Below, piece by piece: positions 1-12,683 of a stretch of DNA of 64,000 bases. Origin of the DNA: Saccopteryx bilineata (Eukaryota > Chordata > Mammalia > Chiroptera > Emballonuridae); assembly GCF_036850765.1 (NCBI RefSeq), contig NC_089492.1, positions 68,510,982-68,574,981 of the forward strand. The letters run 5' to 3'. Below the pieces are notes generated by a model that was not told the DNA's origin, did not search any database, and saw nothing but the letters and a program-made list of their open reading frames with translations. The position numbers were made by a program, and so were the translations under genes. Each line of letters begins with the position of its first letter. Position 1 is the stretch's first letter.

Positions 1-3000
1 TTTCTCTGTTTAAGTTATTTGATGAACGATAATTTGTAATCTGTAGCTCTTCTCACCCCTACCCTTTCCTACTCTCATACTGATTGGGTACTCAGGCTTT
101 CTTTTCCCACTGGAGTTCTCAGTTGGACTTGGTTGATTTTCTCATCCTTACTTTATTGAGGGACCTGCGCATATATCTTAAAAATTTGTTAGCCTGAGCC
201 CCATTGCTTGGGAGATTTATTGCCTCCTTTTATGCCTTCTCTTAAAGTTTTCCTGGATATAATAGAATGTTTCAAACTTATACAATTCTCTCACAGAATC
301 CTAAGATATCTTATCTTGAAAAAAATTATCTTCTTGTTTCAGTAAAAAGGATATTTTTTTGAAGGTGGCTTAAGTAGCTCCAAGTTCCTGTATTTCTTTC
401 CTGGGACCACCCTGAAAGAGCTACTTTTGACAAGGATCCAGTCTCTTCTGTGTCTCCCAAATTGCACAGCCATGTCTGTGGATGTCATTGTTGTCATCTA
501 GAATTTTAATAGATAAGCCATGGGGAAATGTACTAGACACCTGGAAACTTAAGGATCCTTTGAAAAGTGATCATTCATTTGTGGGACATGCTCTATTAAG
601 TATCCAACTTCCTTCCTCCTTCCTCCACCCCTGCAACAATCATGCTGGAAAATAGAAGCTGCAGTGAAGAGATTTAAAAATGAATTATACTTCCTTCAGA
701 GAGATTCAGGTTGTTATTTTGGATAATGTTATATAATTAGGGTATGTATTAGAAGAAATAATTCATCAGGAAAAACTAGAGCCCAAGACCTCAGAATAGT
801 AGATACATGTACTATATATTCATAGAAGTGAGGTGCTATTTTTCACAGCTTATTTTGGGTCCTTGTTTTCTAAGGTAAAACTGTATTATTTATGTGTTGG
901 GCAAAGGCATTTGTATAGTATATTCTCAAATGTTGAATTTTTATTCTGACTTTCCAAGTTTTGACTGGGTCTGCATATCTTTCAAAGTGTGGACTGCAGA
1001 AATGAGATGAAATATAATTAGTTTTGTGGTGTGTCAGAAGCTTTGTAAAAGGCCTATTAGCTTGTCTTCTTTAATTAGCAAAATCAAATACTGACTTCTT
1101 TTGGTTTGTCTACTATTTTTTTTTTCATTTTTGAATGTCCTTCATCCAATGACATAATTAGCTAATGTAAATTTTACCTTTTTAAAATAGGAGCCATCAG
1201 TTTAGCCTAATTTAAGTGAGACAAAATGACTTAAGTGGGAATTATATTTAAATTTTGAGGAATTTTGGAAACTTGCCTTCTTCTACCCATATGAAGTCTT
1301 TTATATTGATTTATGTTACTTCCTTTAAGAATTGTAATAGCTCTGGCTAGTTGATTTTGCAGGCTTTCAATTGCCCATATATAGATCTTTTTCTGTTACA
1401 GCTAATTTGAGAAACTTTAGTTAACATTGCTGTGCTAGTCTAAAATATTGTGTATGTAGATGTGGAGCTTAGCAGTTTAATGTTGATATAAGTAAAGGAT
1501 TAACTTATTTTGAAATAAAAATGCTCATGTTGTAACATTAAAATGAATAAATTTGTAGTAATACATTTGTATCCTATTCTAATTGTGGTTTAAAAAGAAA
1601 AAGAATTCCTTGAAGTTATTTTTTGAAGGCCAGTTTTTTAAAAGTAAAAGAGTAACAAGTAAAACACAATGCAGTCTATAGGCTCATAATATGTAGCTTC
1701 TCTAATGATCCCCCAAGTTTTAAAATTTGTTGGACATAAAAGCAGTGCTAATCTGATTAGTAACTGTGATTGAATAAATCTACTGTAAAAATGGACTGTG
1801 TTCTGGTTTTTAACATGATACCATGAAAGTCATTTGAGAACTGCTGCTGTGGAACATAAAAGTCTCTTTGATGGAATATTTATTCCATGATTAAAAACTG
1901 TATGTATACATACATAATGTGTGTGTGTGTGTATGCGTATGCATGATTTGTGTTGTTTATTTTTGTAAATAGTTATAAAATTTAGTTCTGGGAGAACTGA
2001 TAAGGCAGGAAAGAAAAATAATATGACACAAACAAATGTCAGTTAATTCTGGATGTGAATGTGGTTACCAAAAATTAAGTCCTAAGGTTATCCAACCCTC
2101 TTTTAAACTTCTACTCTGCCCTTCTGCCTGCCTCCAGACATATGTAGAGAGATGAGAACTAATATATGAGAGACTATTGTGTGTAGGCATTTTACATACG
2201 GTACTTCATTTAATTAGAAGAGTAAGGGAGAATTTTGGAAAGCATATGATGTTGGAAAAATCTGTTGGCTATATCATGAGACCTTGGAAAATTTCTCAGG
2301 CCTCCTAGCTAGGCTGTAGCATATTTTTACATGTCACTTCAGCAGTCATAGATACTTCTTTTAAAGCTAAGAAGTTCGTTCCTTGGCATCCACATACACT
2401 GCAATTAGACAGTTTGCAAAATGCCAAAAATCTCTAGCAGTTTAAGCAAAGTCCAGAGAAATGTCAGCTTATAAAAGTTATTAAAAACTTATTGAAAAAA
2501 GGTTATTTTCAAATTGTTAATATGTATGAAAATATGCCAAGAAAGGAAATGTTTTAAGCAAATAAAATAAAAATTGCTTAATTAGTAATTACTCTAGAAT
2601 TTAAGCTGAACTTTCCATTTTTATCACAGTAGGTATCTGTTAAAATGTCAAATTCAGTAATCTCCCTTTAATACTTTTTTTAATAAATCCAGTGAATGTC
2701 TTATTTATAAATAAACTTGCTTTATTCTTTTATAATGCTTTTTGCAAAGAATTTCATTAACAAGTGTCATAAAACATGAGTGCAGAACTCATGTAAGATA
2801 CTTTATACTATATGAGATGAGAGCAATTGCATGAACAAAGTTAGGATTTTGTTTCAATTTGGCTCCTTGGCATTTTTCTGAGTTCCAATGGCTTTTTGAG
2901 AGAAATAACCAAGTTTGGTATTCTTTGAATACTTCTTTTTCTTTGGGGGGGGGTGTCTTCTGTCTTCAAAGATGTAAGTTAATACAAAGTTTTCAATGAT

Positions 3001-3640
3001 TAAAAAGAAAGTAAATTCCAAGTAAATTTGGATTTAGATACATGATTTAACTATGAAATCAATAATTCATACATACCTTAGTTCACAGTAATAACGTGAT
3101 TGGCTTTGCTTTTGTAACTTATGAACGTATAAGGAGGAAGCCAATAGTAGGGGTCCAATATGGAGAGTGGGACAAGGGCTTCCAAGTTTGGGGTGGGGCT
3201 ATGTGTTGAATACCTAACCATTTGGTTTAATGTATGAAAAGAACAGGTTAGGGGAAAATAGTGCTTAGGACACTATATAAAGGAGACCAAAGGTTAAATT
3301 ATCCCTAATAATATTATTTTGGGGTCATTAAGAGTCCTGAGAATAAATTCCACGTTCCCACTTTAAAATCTATACATGGATTATTTTTTTCATCAGAACA
3401 TGTTACTTTACCAGTAATTTTTTAGTTATTATTCTTTAAAACAATCAAACTTTTGCCAAAGAAATTCAATGTTTTTTTCTAAGAAAGAGAAATTGTCCTG
3501 TTGAAAACCACAATAACTTTTACCAACAAAAATAAGTGGCATATATGGTATTTGTTAAAATGCTTGTATCATGGTTTATATTTTAAATAAAAAGTGGAAT
3601 TTATTGTTCAAGTGTGAATAAAGTCCTTGCTCCTCTCTTA
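1..3640. other. Repeat-poor AT-rich unique sequence, no gene seen
   Basis: No open frame of convincing length and no SINE or young L1 is visible here. The sequence is AT-rich with several AATAAA hexamers (for example near 1544, 1771, 2688 and 2706) and a short TG run near 1915-1935. It could be intron, intergenic DNA or part of a long 3' UTR, but nothing in the sequence decides between these. The scarcity of young insertions compared with the rest of the window is the only distinctive property. Confidence 0.5.
2537..2622 (+). repeat. Copy 1 of a two-copy local direct repeat (about 85 bp)
   Basis: This segment (core ggaaatgttttaag, then an AAATAAAATAAAAAT stretch, then aatttaagctgaa) reappears in the same orientation at 4039-4121 with small indels and substitutions. 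It matches no repeat family I recognise. The second copy ends exactly where the antisense L1 at 4122 begins, so it may be a local duplication tied to that insertion. Confidence 0.6.
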
Positions 3641-3800
3641 AAAATGTGTGACCTTGTGTAAAGTACTTAATCTTTTTCTGCCTTGATTTCTTATTTGGAG
3701 TGAAGAGAATAATAGAGTTTCTGCATGGATTAAATAGGAAAATAAAAGTAAGGTATTTAAAACAATGAGCACTAACTGCTGGCTACAACAGCAGTAGTGT
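3640..3800 (+). repeat. MIR SINE fragment
   Basis: The order tgtgtgacctt, a run corresponding to the MIR phrase 'cctcatctgtaaaatgg', then ggattaaat and a terminal part matches the core and 3' half of the ancient mammalian-wide MIR, in sense orientation. It is heavily diverged. Confidence 0.55.
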
Positions 3801-4038
3801 TGTTTATGATTACATACTTTAATTTCCATGAACTTCTGGTGGGGGTTGGGACTTAGGACCTAGGTCCATGTTAGGAACAGAATTTCTGAACCAGGAATTT
3901 GACTATTTTAAAGCCTCTTAATATGTATTATTGAACTACTAATTAATAAAAGATTCTATCAATTTGTTTCCAAAATATCTGTGAAAGTTCCCATTTTACC
4001 TGTATGAATACACCATTATTTATAAATTGAAACTTTAT

Positions 4039-4121
4039 GTCAAGAAGGAAATGTTTTAAGGAAATAAAATAAAAATGTCTTAATAGTTAATCTAAAATTT
4101 AAGCTGAATTTTTTATTTTTA
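4039..4121 (+). repeat. Copy 2 of the local direct repeat, next to an L1 edge
   Basis: Second copy of the segment at 2537-2622, about 1.5 kb away. It directly abuts the 3'-truncated side of the antisense L1 that starts at about 4122. No poly(T) lies between them, as a normal L1 3' end would show, so this boundary looks like a rearrangement breakpoint. Confidence 0.55.
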
Positions 4122-5780
4122 TGCTAAGGTGGTCTAGTTTTATTATTTTTTTACATGTATCTGTCCAATTTTCCCAACCTCATGTATGGAATAGATTATT
4201 TTACCCCATTTTATGTTCTTGCCTTCTTTTGAAAATATTGACTATAAATATGTGGATTTATTTCAGGGCTTTCTATTCTGTTTCATTCATCGATGTGTCT
4301 CTTTTTTGCCAGTACCATACTATTTTGATTACTATGGCTTTGTAGTATATTTTGATATCAGGTAGCATGATCCCTCCAACTTTGTTCTTTCTCAATATTG
4401 CTGTAGCTATTCAGGGTCTTTTGTGGTTCCATATAAATTTTTGGAGTATTCGTTCTAGTTCTGTGAAATATGTCCTCGGTATCTTGGTAGAAATTGAGTT
4501 GAATCTATAGATTACCTTAGGTAGTATGAACATTTAATGATGTTCACTCTTCCTATCATGCACATGGTATATACTTTCCCTTATTTGTATCTTCTTCAAT
4601 TTCTTTCTTCAGTGTCTAATATTTTTTTGAGTACATCTTTTTCTTCCTTGATTAAATTTATTCCTAGGTTTTTATTTTATTTTTTGAAACAATTGTGAAT
4701 AAGACTGTTTTTTTTAGTTTCTCTTTCTCATTGTTCATTTTTGGTGTATAAAAATGGAACTGATTTCTGGATATTTATTTTGTATCCTGCTACTTGATTG
4801 AATTAATTGATCAGTTCTAGTAAATTTTTGGTGGAATCTTTAGATTTTTCTATATATAGTATCATGTCATCTCCTAATAATGACAATTTTACTACTTTAT
4901 TTACAATTTTAATGCCTTTTATTTCTTCTTCTTTTCTAATTGCTGTGGTTGGGACTTCCAGTACTATGTTGAATAAGAGTGGTGAAAGCAGACATCCTGT
5001 CTTATTCCTGATCTTCAGGGAAATGCTTGTAGCTTTTGCCCCTTGAATAAGATGTTGGCTATGGGTTTGTCATATATGGCCTTCTTTATGTTGTGATATG
5101 TTCTCTCTCTTCCCACTTTGCTGATAGTGTTTATCATAAATATGTGCTAGATTTTATCAAATGCTTTTTCTGCATTTATTAGTAAGATCATTTGGTTTTT
5201 ATTCTTCATATTGTCTATGTGGTGTATTACATTTATTGATTTACTGATATTGTACCAACTTTGCATCCCAGAATAGATTTCACTTGATCATGGTGTATGA
5301 TCTTTTTAATGTATTGCTCGATCTGGTTTGCTAATATATTGTTAAGTATTTTAGCATCTATGTTCATCACATATATTTGCCTGTAATTTTCTTTTTTGTA
5401 GTGTCTTTATTTGGTTTTGGAATTAGAATGATGCTGGCCTTATCAAATGAGCTTGGGAGTCTTCCTTCCTCTTGAATTTTCTTGGGATTTTTTGAGAAGG
5501 ATAGGTGTTAGTTCTTTGAATGTTTGGTAAAATTCACTTGTGAAGTTTATCCAGTCCAGGACTTTTGCTTGTTGAAAGTTTTTTGATTACTGCTTCAATT
5601 TCATTAGTTACAATCTGTCTATTAAGATTCTCTGATTCTTCCTGATTCAGTTTTGGAAGATTGTAAAACTCTCTGAATTTATCCATTTCATCCAGATTGT
5701 CCAATTTGTTGACATATAGTTGTTTGTAATATTTTCTTACAATCCTTTGTAGTTTCTTAGTGGTAACAACTCCTTTAGCT
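4122..5780 (-). pseudogene. L1 ORF2 remnant (reverse transcriptase region)
   Basis: Antisense remnant of L1 ORF2, the protein that supplies endonuclease and reverse transcriptase for target-primed reverse transcription. DNA-level alignment by eye to 47900-49520 shows the RT core, including the stretch near 4860 corresponding to the FADD box region, and the segment upstream of it. Many frameshifts and stops are present and no long frame survives. The endonuclease half is deleted at about 5780. Confidence 0.8.
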
Positions 5781-5784
5781 TTTT

Positions 5785-6530
5785 CTTGTCTGGAAAACTC
5801 TTTATTTCTCCATTCATTTTAAGTTTTTGCTGGGTAAAGAAGTCTTGGTTGTAGGTCCTTGCTTTTCATCACTTTGAATATTTTATGTGAATCCTTCTGG
5901 CCTGAAATGTTTCTGTTGAGAAATCAGCTGAAAGTCTTTGGGAGTTTCCTTGTTACTGTCTTTCTCTTTCTGCTGTTAATATTCTCTCTTTGTCTTTAGT
6001 ATTTGCCATTTTAGTTATGATGTGTCTTGGTGTGGGCCTTTTTGGATTCATCTTGTTTGAGACTCTTTGTACTTTCTGGACTTATGTGTTATTTTCTTCA
6101 CTAGGTTAGGGAAGTTTTTAGTCATTATTTCTTCAAATAAGTTTCAATCTCTTGCTCTCTCTCTTCTCCTTCTGATACCTCTATTATGCAGATGCTGTTA
6201 TGCTTTATGTTGTCCCCAAAGTCCCTTAAACTACTTTCATTTTTTAAAATTCTTTTTTCTTTATGCTGCTCTGGTTGGGTGTTTTCTGCTACTGTGTCTT
6301 CCAAATCACTGATTCGATCTTCTGCCTCATCTAACCTACTGTTTATTCCTTCTAGTGTTTTCTTCATTTCAGATAGTGTATTCTTCATTTCTGAATATTA
6401 CTTTTATATGGTTTCTGTGTATTTTTTTCATGCTGTTGTAGTTCTCACTAAGTTCCTTGAGCATCTTTATAACCATTTTTTTGAGTTCTATATCTAGTAA
6501 ATTGTTTGCCTCCATTCTATTTGGCTCTCT
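5785..6530 (-). pseudogene. L1 ORF1 remnant
   Basis: Antisense remnant of the L1 ORF1 RNA-binding protein. A fragment at 6388-6125 reads as a coiled-coil-like stretch (MKKTLEGINSRLDEAEDRIS) running into the start of the RRM-like region. The part nearest 5785 matches the C-terminal domain of the ORF1 at 51216-51794 at the DNA level. It is frameshifted and not functional. Confidence 0.8.
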
Positions 6531-8400
6531 TTCTGGAAACTCTCTTGTTCTTTCATTTTGGTCATGTTTCTTTGTCTCTCCAATTTTTGTGCCTCTTTTT
6601 GTTTGTTTTAGGTATTAGGTTAATCTGCTATGCCTCCTAGTCTTGGTAGGGTGGCCTTATGTAGTAGGTGACTTATGGGACCTAGTGATGCAGTCTCCTT
6701 GATTACCTGATTGGGTACTCCAGGAATGTCCCTAGTATGGTTTATGTGGACCTCCCTATTGTAATTGAGTCTGGATTGCTATTTGCTCATTTGTGTATGA
6801 GGCTGACCCTCAAGCTGGCTGGTCAATCCTAACCACAATGTACAAGATGCTGTGCAGTTGCTGACCACATAAAGAGGAATTCACCTTGGCAGGGTCTGGT
6901 GCCTTCCCAGACCTCCTCTGGATATACTGCTTTTGAAGCTAATTGGATCCTGCTCTGATGTCTGAAGCTTGCCATTGGGTTTGTTGATTTGGGGGCCTCT
7001 TGTGGGGGACTCTGGTGCAGGCCAATCATATGCTGTCTCTGGGCCCTGGCCAACCTGTGTGGAGCTAAGAAGCAATCCACAGTTTGTCGCTGCCTCCTCT
7101 CAGTGTGGGAGTGTATGGAAAGGACCAAGCTCTGCACCAAAGCCAACTTTTACCAGCACTGGGCAGGAAAAAGTCAGCAAAAGTCCCAAGGCAGCCTGAG
7201 ATTCACTTCCACCTGCCTCTGCCTGCCTGTTAGGATCAGTAACTGAAAGAGCTTCTGGTGGTCCTTGAATAGCACGAGGTAGGTTCTCAGTGAGTTACCA
7301 GGTAGTGATGAGTAGTGTTACCAGATTGATACAGGTTCAAACTTGGTGCCAATGCTGGATCTGACACCACTCAACACATATCCCAGGGTATACCAAGTCT
7401 ATGAGTCACCTGCTGGGATTTGGCCATGTGAAGAGAGGGCTCTTTACCAGTTGGGCATGTGAGGGAAAAATGTCTCTCATTCTAGAGCCACATAACTCAG
7501 TTTCTCCCAGATTCTGCTCCAACCGTGGCAAGGTGGAGCCACCAAGAATGAGGAGGATTGGGCTGCCAGGAGGCTGGAGAGTGGGGCTAGCAGATCTCCC
7601 ATGAGTGGGAAGTGCCAGTCAGGTTCACAGGAAAGGGGGGTGATGACTTCCATCCCAAAGCCACATGACTCAGTCACTGACACCCCTTTAGCCTGCCCAG
7701 ACCTCTATACCCTGGCCCAGGGATCTGACCCTTCAGCAGGGCAAGAGCTTTGCAGCGTGAAGCAACTGGGAGTCCAGAGTGTGGAGCTATTTTATTCCCC
7801 TATGCTGATGCTATATGAAGGGAAGAACTACACCATGAAAGATGGTATGTGAGTGTTGGAGAGTGACTCTGCACAGGGATCCTGGAGGTTTCCCCTTCAG
7901 CTTCTTCCCCAGAGCTGTAAACCTTAGTCTCTCCTCCTGCAATTTTAGTCTGTTCTGACCTCACTCTGCAGGGGCTCAGGGTGAGTGGCTGCAATCGAGA
8001 TTATGTGTGTAGGCCCTTTAGGCAGAAACCTATGTCTTTAGCAGACTTCTGTCTCTCCCTGGCAGACAGAATCCCCATGAATTTATCAGCCAGATATTAT
8101 GTGGGTGCTTATTCTCGGCTTTAGTGTTCTGGACTGTGGAACCCAGTTTGGGGTTGAGACCCTATGCTCCTAAGGGGGAACCTTTGCAGCTAAGATAACC
8201 CTCTGGAATCTCAGCTGCTGTCAGTGGGAGTGGGGTCAGCCCTTTTCGTGTCTCTGCCCTTCCTACCGGACTCAATTCTTCTTCTTCTGTAAATCCTTGG
8301 TTATAAGACTTCTGTTCAGCTCATATAGTTGGTTATTCAGGTTGATTACTTTGCATTTTAGTTATAATTTCAATTTGGTTCTTGAAGGAAATGAGTATAA
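6531..8400 (-). repeat. L1 5' UTR (antisense)
   Basis: GC-richer sequence upstream of the ORF1 remnant, without a convincing frame. It shares phrases with 61920-64000, such as tggagctaagaagcaatcca near 7059 against a close match near 63365. That identifies it as the 5' UTR of the same L1 lineage. Short open stretches in it on both strands are incidental. The right edge is approximate. Confidence 0.7.
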
Positions 8401-8900
8401 CATTCATCTTAAATAAGTTGATTTTTAAGTGAGTTTATTTATTTATTTGTACAAGATCCTTATCCTGTTTTTCTTTGAGGTATTATTGTTTTACTCATCT
8501 ATTATTTAAGCCTTTGTTTATCAAGGGTACAATATGTAAATATTTCTTCCTTTTAATTTTATATTTAATATGCGCAGAAATTTAAGTGCTTATATAGTGA
8601 AATATGTTGATCTTTTCCTTTGTGATTTTTTTCCACTGAAAAGCTACCATTCTTAAGATTTATGAAATATATTATTGATTCAGACTGGGTCCATATTAGC
8701 GCAGTAAAAAGAATTGTTTACTCATCAGTTTTAAGGATTTGGAGTCATTTATTTGTGTGAGCTTAAGAAGTCACTTACTCTTATTATTTTATCAAAACTT
8801 ACCATCAATTTTATAGCAAAATTTTTCTACTAAATATGAATTTATATTTATAAAAATCAGTTATGTACACAGTGTCTGTCAATATAGCACAGTTTATAAA
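8401..8900. other. Unique AT-rich spacer
   Basis: No gene, recognisable repeat or regulatory signal seen. Confidence 0.4.
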
Positions 8901-9075
8901 ACACTTCTAACATGAATTCTGTAATTTTTACTTCTTATAACTATCTTATGAAATAGAATAAGATGGTATTATTATATTATTACAGATCCAAATCTCAGAA
9001 ATGATGTGGTTCTTCTAATATTATGCAACTAATAAGTGGCAGAGTTTGGACTTGAACACAGATCCTTCAATTTCA
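8900..9075 (-). repeat. MIR SINE fragment
   Basis: Reverse-complement MIR: the 'attacagatccaaatctcag' type block is followed by a gcaactaataagtggcagag block and cttgaacacagatcc, in the order expected for the MIR core and tRNA-related end. Confidence 0.6.
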
Positions 9076-9544
9076 AATCTATGCTTTGCTTATGTCTTTA
9101 TATTTTTGAAAAACTGTATTTGTAGCAGATAAATTTTTAAGAACCTAACTTTTTTGGGTTTTAAAATTTCAAGTTTTTACTGTTCCAGACATTTTGCTGG
9201 AGAAGGTGAAAGAAAATGACATTTGTTGAACTAATATTTATATTAAAAATATTTACTTTTACTCTGACCTCAATTAAACTTTCTTTTAATTCCTTTTTTT
9301 GTTTTCCATTTAGCAGGAACTATATAATGTCCCATTAGTAAAAACTTTTCATTCATTTATCTCATTGCCATGTTATAAACTCTTTCTCTCTTTTTAAGAG
9401 TCACTTTTTAGTAAGGCTCTGCGTTTTTACTTTAATAGCAGTTTGTGCTGATTTTTGCCAGATCAGTCACACATCTTTTTCTTTATTACTAAATTAAAGC
9501 CTATGTTTGGCTCTCATAAATGTTTTAACTCAGGATCCTTTATG

Positions 9545-9710
9545 TAACCATTATCTCTTTTAATTCTCAAAATTTTATATATATGAGATAGAGATTATTG
9601 TTTTCTTTTTCATTTTACTGGTAATGAACAGAATCAGACAATTACTGAACTTGCCCAAAACCTCATGCCTGGTGAATATTAGTGCCATGATTGAAAACCA
9701 GGTATTTTCC
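9545..9710 (-). repeat. MIR SINE fragment
   Basis: Weak antisense MIR signature: 'taattctcaaaatttta', then 'cattttactggtaatgaac', then 'actgaacttgcccaaaacc'. Confidence 0.45.
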
Positions 9711-10439
9711 TGTTGCAACCTGTTGCCTCCATGGCAGGGATGACTGGAATTCTTCTCACCTGTTATGATCCTAAAAGCAGTTTTCTTATGTGTCTGAGCA
9801 GCTGTAAATGCACTTCTTGGTTCCCATCCCATAAACCTAACTCCATCTCAGGGTCATTCTGCACAGCTTGACTTACACATAAAAATTAACTTTTAAGAGG
9901 TTTACTTTAGCTTGATAACCATCTATTCACTGATCTAGAAAGCAGGTATCCTGAGTGCAATTTCCTCTCTATAAATGAATACATTGCCCCACTCTCCTGT
10001 GAGCTCATTCTTTTAGAGTATCACATTTGCTTTATTGTTCCAGACTAGATGAGGGTATACTGACCTACAGTTCTCAAACCCTCTTGGTCTTCAGATTTCC
10101 ACAAACAACTGGGTCTGGGGCATTTAGGGCACCTGGACATTGACTTTTTTCTCTTTTGGAGAAAAGTGAAAGAAAAGAGAAACAAAGAACTTGGCAAAGA
10201 TAGAAACAAATAGCTCTTGGAATGGAAGAGATGAAAGGAGCTGAATTCCTACAACACAGAGAAAAGATGATTGAGGTGGAAAGTCTTTACTTATAGGATT
10301 GATATTAAAAAAGAATTCTGCTGAGAAAAGAATGAACTGAAATGAAGTGTAGATGCATTAGAGTTTTAAATGTAAATATATATACATAAACTCGGAATGT
10401 TGTATAATCACTGGAGTATTTGTATTAATATTACTAGGC

Positions 10440-10610
10440 AACCCCTATTGTTAACGTGTGTTAGGCAGTTAACTCATTTAATCCTCAAAACAACTGCAAG
10501 AGTAAGGTATAGTTTTTATCTCTGTTTTATAAATGAGATTTAGAGAGTTTAATAACCTGCCCAAGGTCCCAGAACTGGTACATAGTGGAACTGCTACACA
10601 AACCTTAATA
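10440..10610 (-). repeat. MIR SINE fragment
   Basis: Antisense MIR: 'aactcatttaatcctcaaaa', 'ttttataaatgagatttaga' and 'aataacctgcccaaggtccc' follow the MIR order. The short open frame at 10533-10781 over its edge is incidental. Confidence 0.65.
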
Positions 10611-11380
10611 GCACTTACCATACTCTGTGATTATACTGCTGTTTACTGTCCATGGGCTCTACCACAATGTAAGCATCAGGAGAGGAAGCCAATGTCTATC
10701 TTTTCAATGTTATATTCCCAGTGGTTGGCTAACGGCCTGTCACTTAAAGTTTGTTCCATAGATGTTTATCAAATCAATTAGTAAGTGACTAAAAGCCATT
10801 CTAATCCCAGGACCATATTATTAATCCTTTTACATTAATGCATCAAAAATTTCTCATTGGTTACTCATGTGGTCCCCCCCACCCCCAAGTACCTATGTAC
10901 AACTTCGCTAAAGCCTTTATAGATTCAGGGTAGAGAGTTAGCTATTCAATAGTGGATTTTTCACTCCCCTCGTCTAAGTGGTGAGTTTACCTGGAAATGG
11001 TAGAGAGAACATTGAGAATTTAACTAATTTGAGTCAGTTATACTTCTCAGAATTATAATTCATAGCAATTGTCCTTTATAATTTTTGTGGAATTCAGGTG
11101 AATGAGTATGTCACAAAGGCTCATAAGAATGAGACAGACATAGTTCTTGCCCCCATGGAACTTATAGTCTGTTTTACTAGTTTTGAGATTTATGTTTGAC
11201 CCACATTAACTTTTAAATTTAATATTATACAGGACACATTATTTTCCCAAAACATTTTAAGTGTCAGAAATGAAATATAAAATATATCTAGATGTTACTC
11301 CCTGAGGTTTGAGAAGTTAGACAGTAAAAAGCTTGTAAGAAATGTGAAGTGTCTCGTGGAAGGTATAGCCCCCAGCATTT

Positions 11381-11520
11381 AGACCAGTGTTCTCAACTCT
11401 GAATGTGCATTAGAAACTTTGGGGGAGGTCTAAAAACTTCTGATGTTCAGGGTCTGTCTACCTTAGAATACCTGGGGCTGGATCTTGGCATCTATGTTTT
11501 TAATAATGCAAAGGGCACCT
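11381..11520. mobile_element. MER5A-like hAT remnant
   Basis: Begins with a cagtgttctcaactctga type terminus and continues with the 'gcattagaaactttggggga' and 'ctggggctggatcttggcat' blocks typical of the short non-autonomous Charlie-related MER5 elements. It is diverged; identification is from memory of the family. Confidence 0.5.
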
Positions 11521-11904
11521 TTTAAAAAACAAAACAAAACTATTTTTACTATGATATGGACTTGACTCTCTTTACAGGGCCTTTCCCTCTCACTGTACTT
11601 TCTTATTTTCTATATCTTCAAATGCTTGGTGTCCCCCAAAAGAATATAGAAGTCAATATATGGTCTCATTAGTGTAAAACAAGACTTTCAGTTACCTTCT
11701 TTTCTTAAATTCAATCTAAGATATAAAAAAAATCATATACTATTTAAGACATGCAAAGAGATATGAAGAATAATGCAATGGTTATCCATAGACTCACCAC
11801 CAGATTAAAGATATATGGTATATTACCAAATTTATAGTCAAAATTCTTTATAGCTCCCCCAAATGCACTCACTCCCCAAAGTTTATTTCTGTCTTTTCCT
11901 CCTT

Positions 11905-12083
11905 TTAAAAAAATATTTTATTTTTTGATTTTAGAGAGAGGAGAGAGAATGGATTTGGGGGGAGGAACAGGAAGCATCATCTTTCTTCTTGTATGTGCCT
12001 TGACCAGGCAAGCCCAAGGTCTTGAACCAGTGACCTCAGCATTCCAGGTTGATACCCTATCCACTGCACCACCAAAGGTCAAG
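11905..12083 (-). mobile_element. Rhin-type tRNA-derived SINE
   Basis: Antisense copy of the shorter SINE type: A/T-rich tail at the left, GA-rich stretch, 'tgtgccttgaccaggcaagc', then a tRNA-like head ending ccactgcaccaccaaaggtca. Imperfect target-site duplication (tcctccttttaaaaa at 11898 and tctcccctttaaaaa at 12087). It is moderately diverged. Confidence 0.8.
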
Positions 12084-12099
12084 TAGTCTCCCCTTTAAA

Positions 12100-12370
12100 A
12101 AATTATATAGTATGTGTTTCTAAGCAATATATAACATTATTTTGCATTTAAAAATTTTAACCCTTTATAAAATATTCATATATATATTCTTCCCCAATTT
12201 TATGTTTATGAGATTATACTGTGTTGGTAAGTGTAGCTTTAATTCATTTGTTTTTTTGCTACATTGTATTTTATTGTAATTACTATACCAATATTTATCC
12301 CTTCTCGACTGGTGGACATTTAGGTTGTTTCCATTTATTTTAATGTAGCCCAAATTCATATTATCTTTTG
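12100..12370 (-). repeat. Old L1 remnant
   Basis: The run 'attctt..cccaattttatg', then 'ctactataccaatatttatc'-like sequence and 'gacatttaggttgtttccat' is the degraded C-terminal ORF2/3' end pattern seen in many antisense L1M copies. Boundaries are uncertain. Confidence 0.45.
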
Positions 12371-12683
12371 AATAATTAGCTCACTCTGTCAATCAATTTG
12401 TTGCTAATCTATGATTTCTTCATCCTGTTGAAGTTCATTTTCTGAAAATTTTAATGCAAGACCTTATATTTTGTTCCAATTATATTTTATGTTTAAATTT
12501 TTGAGATACTAGATTTTCACTGAAAAACCGATCTTGTTTGCTTCATCTAATTTTTTAGTTTGTCAAAGTATTTTTGGGTTGTAATTTGGTCATCTGGCAC
12601 TTTATACTTTCATCTTATTGTTATTTAGAAATTTAATAGGAGATCCTTTCATATAGTCATGGTAGTCATTGATAAGAATTATG

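Larger units (their letters stand above)
4122..8400 (-). mobile_element. Old antisense L1 with long 5' UTR and internal deletion
   Basis: Read on the minus strand this is 5' UTR (about 8400-6530), ORF1 (about 6530-5785), then directly the RT part of ORF2 (about 5780-4122). Comparison with the younger L1 at 46640-52500 shows that the ORF1 C-terminus joins ORF2 just upstream of the RT domain. The roughly 1.2 kb encoding the endonuclease and linker is therefore missing. The ORF2 C-terminus and 3' UTR are also absent. Frames are broken throughout. The GC-richer 5' UTR resembles that at 61920-64000, which suggests one old lineage. Confidence 0.85.

Noticed and set aside
6829..7852. Cluster of short frames in GC-richer sequence, possible gene
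   Set aside because: The region is the 5' UTR of an old L1, matched by 61920-64000; the frames are not shared between the copies.
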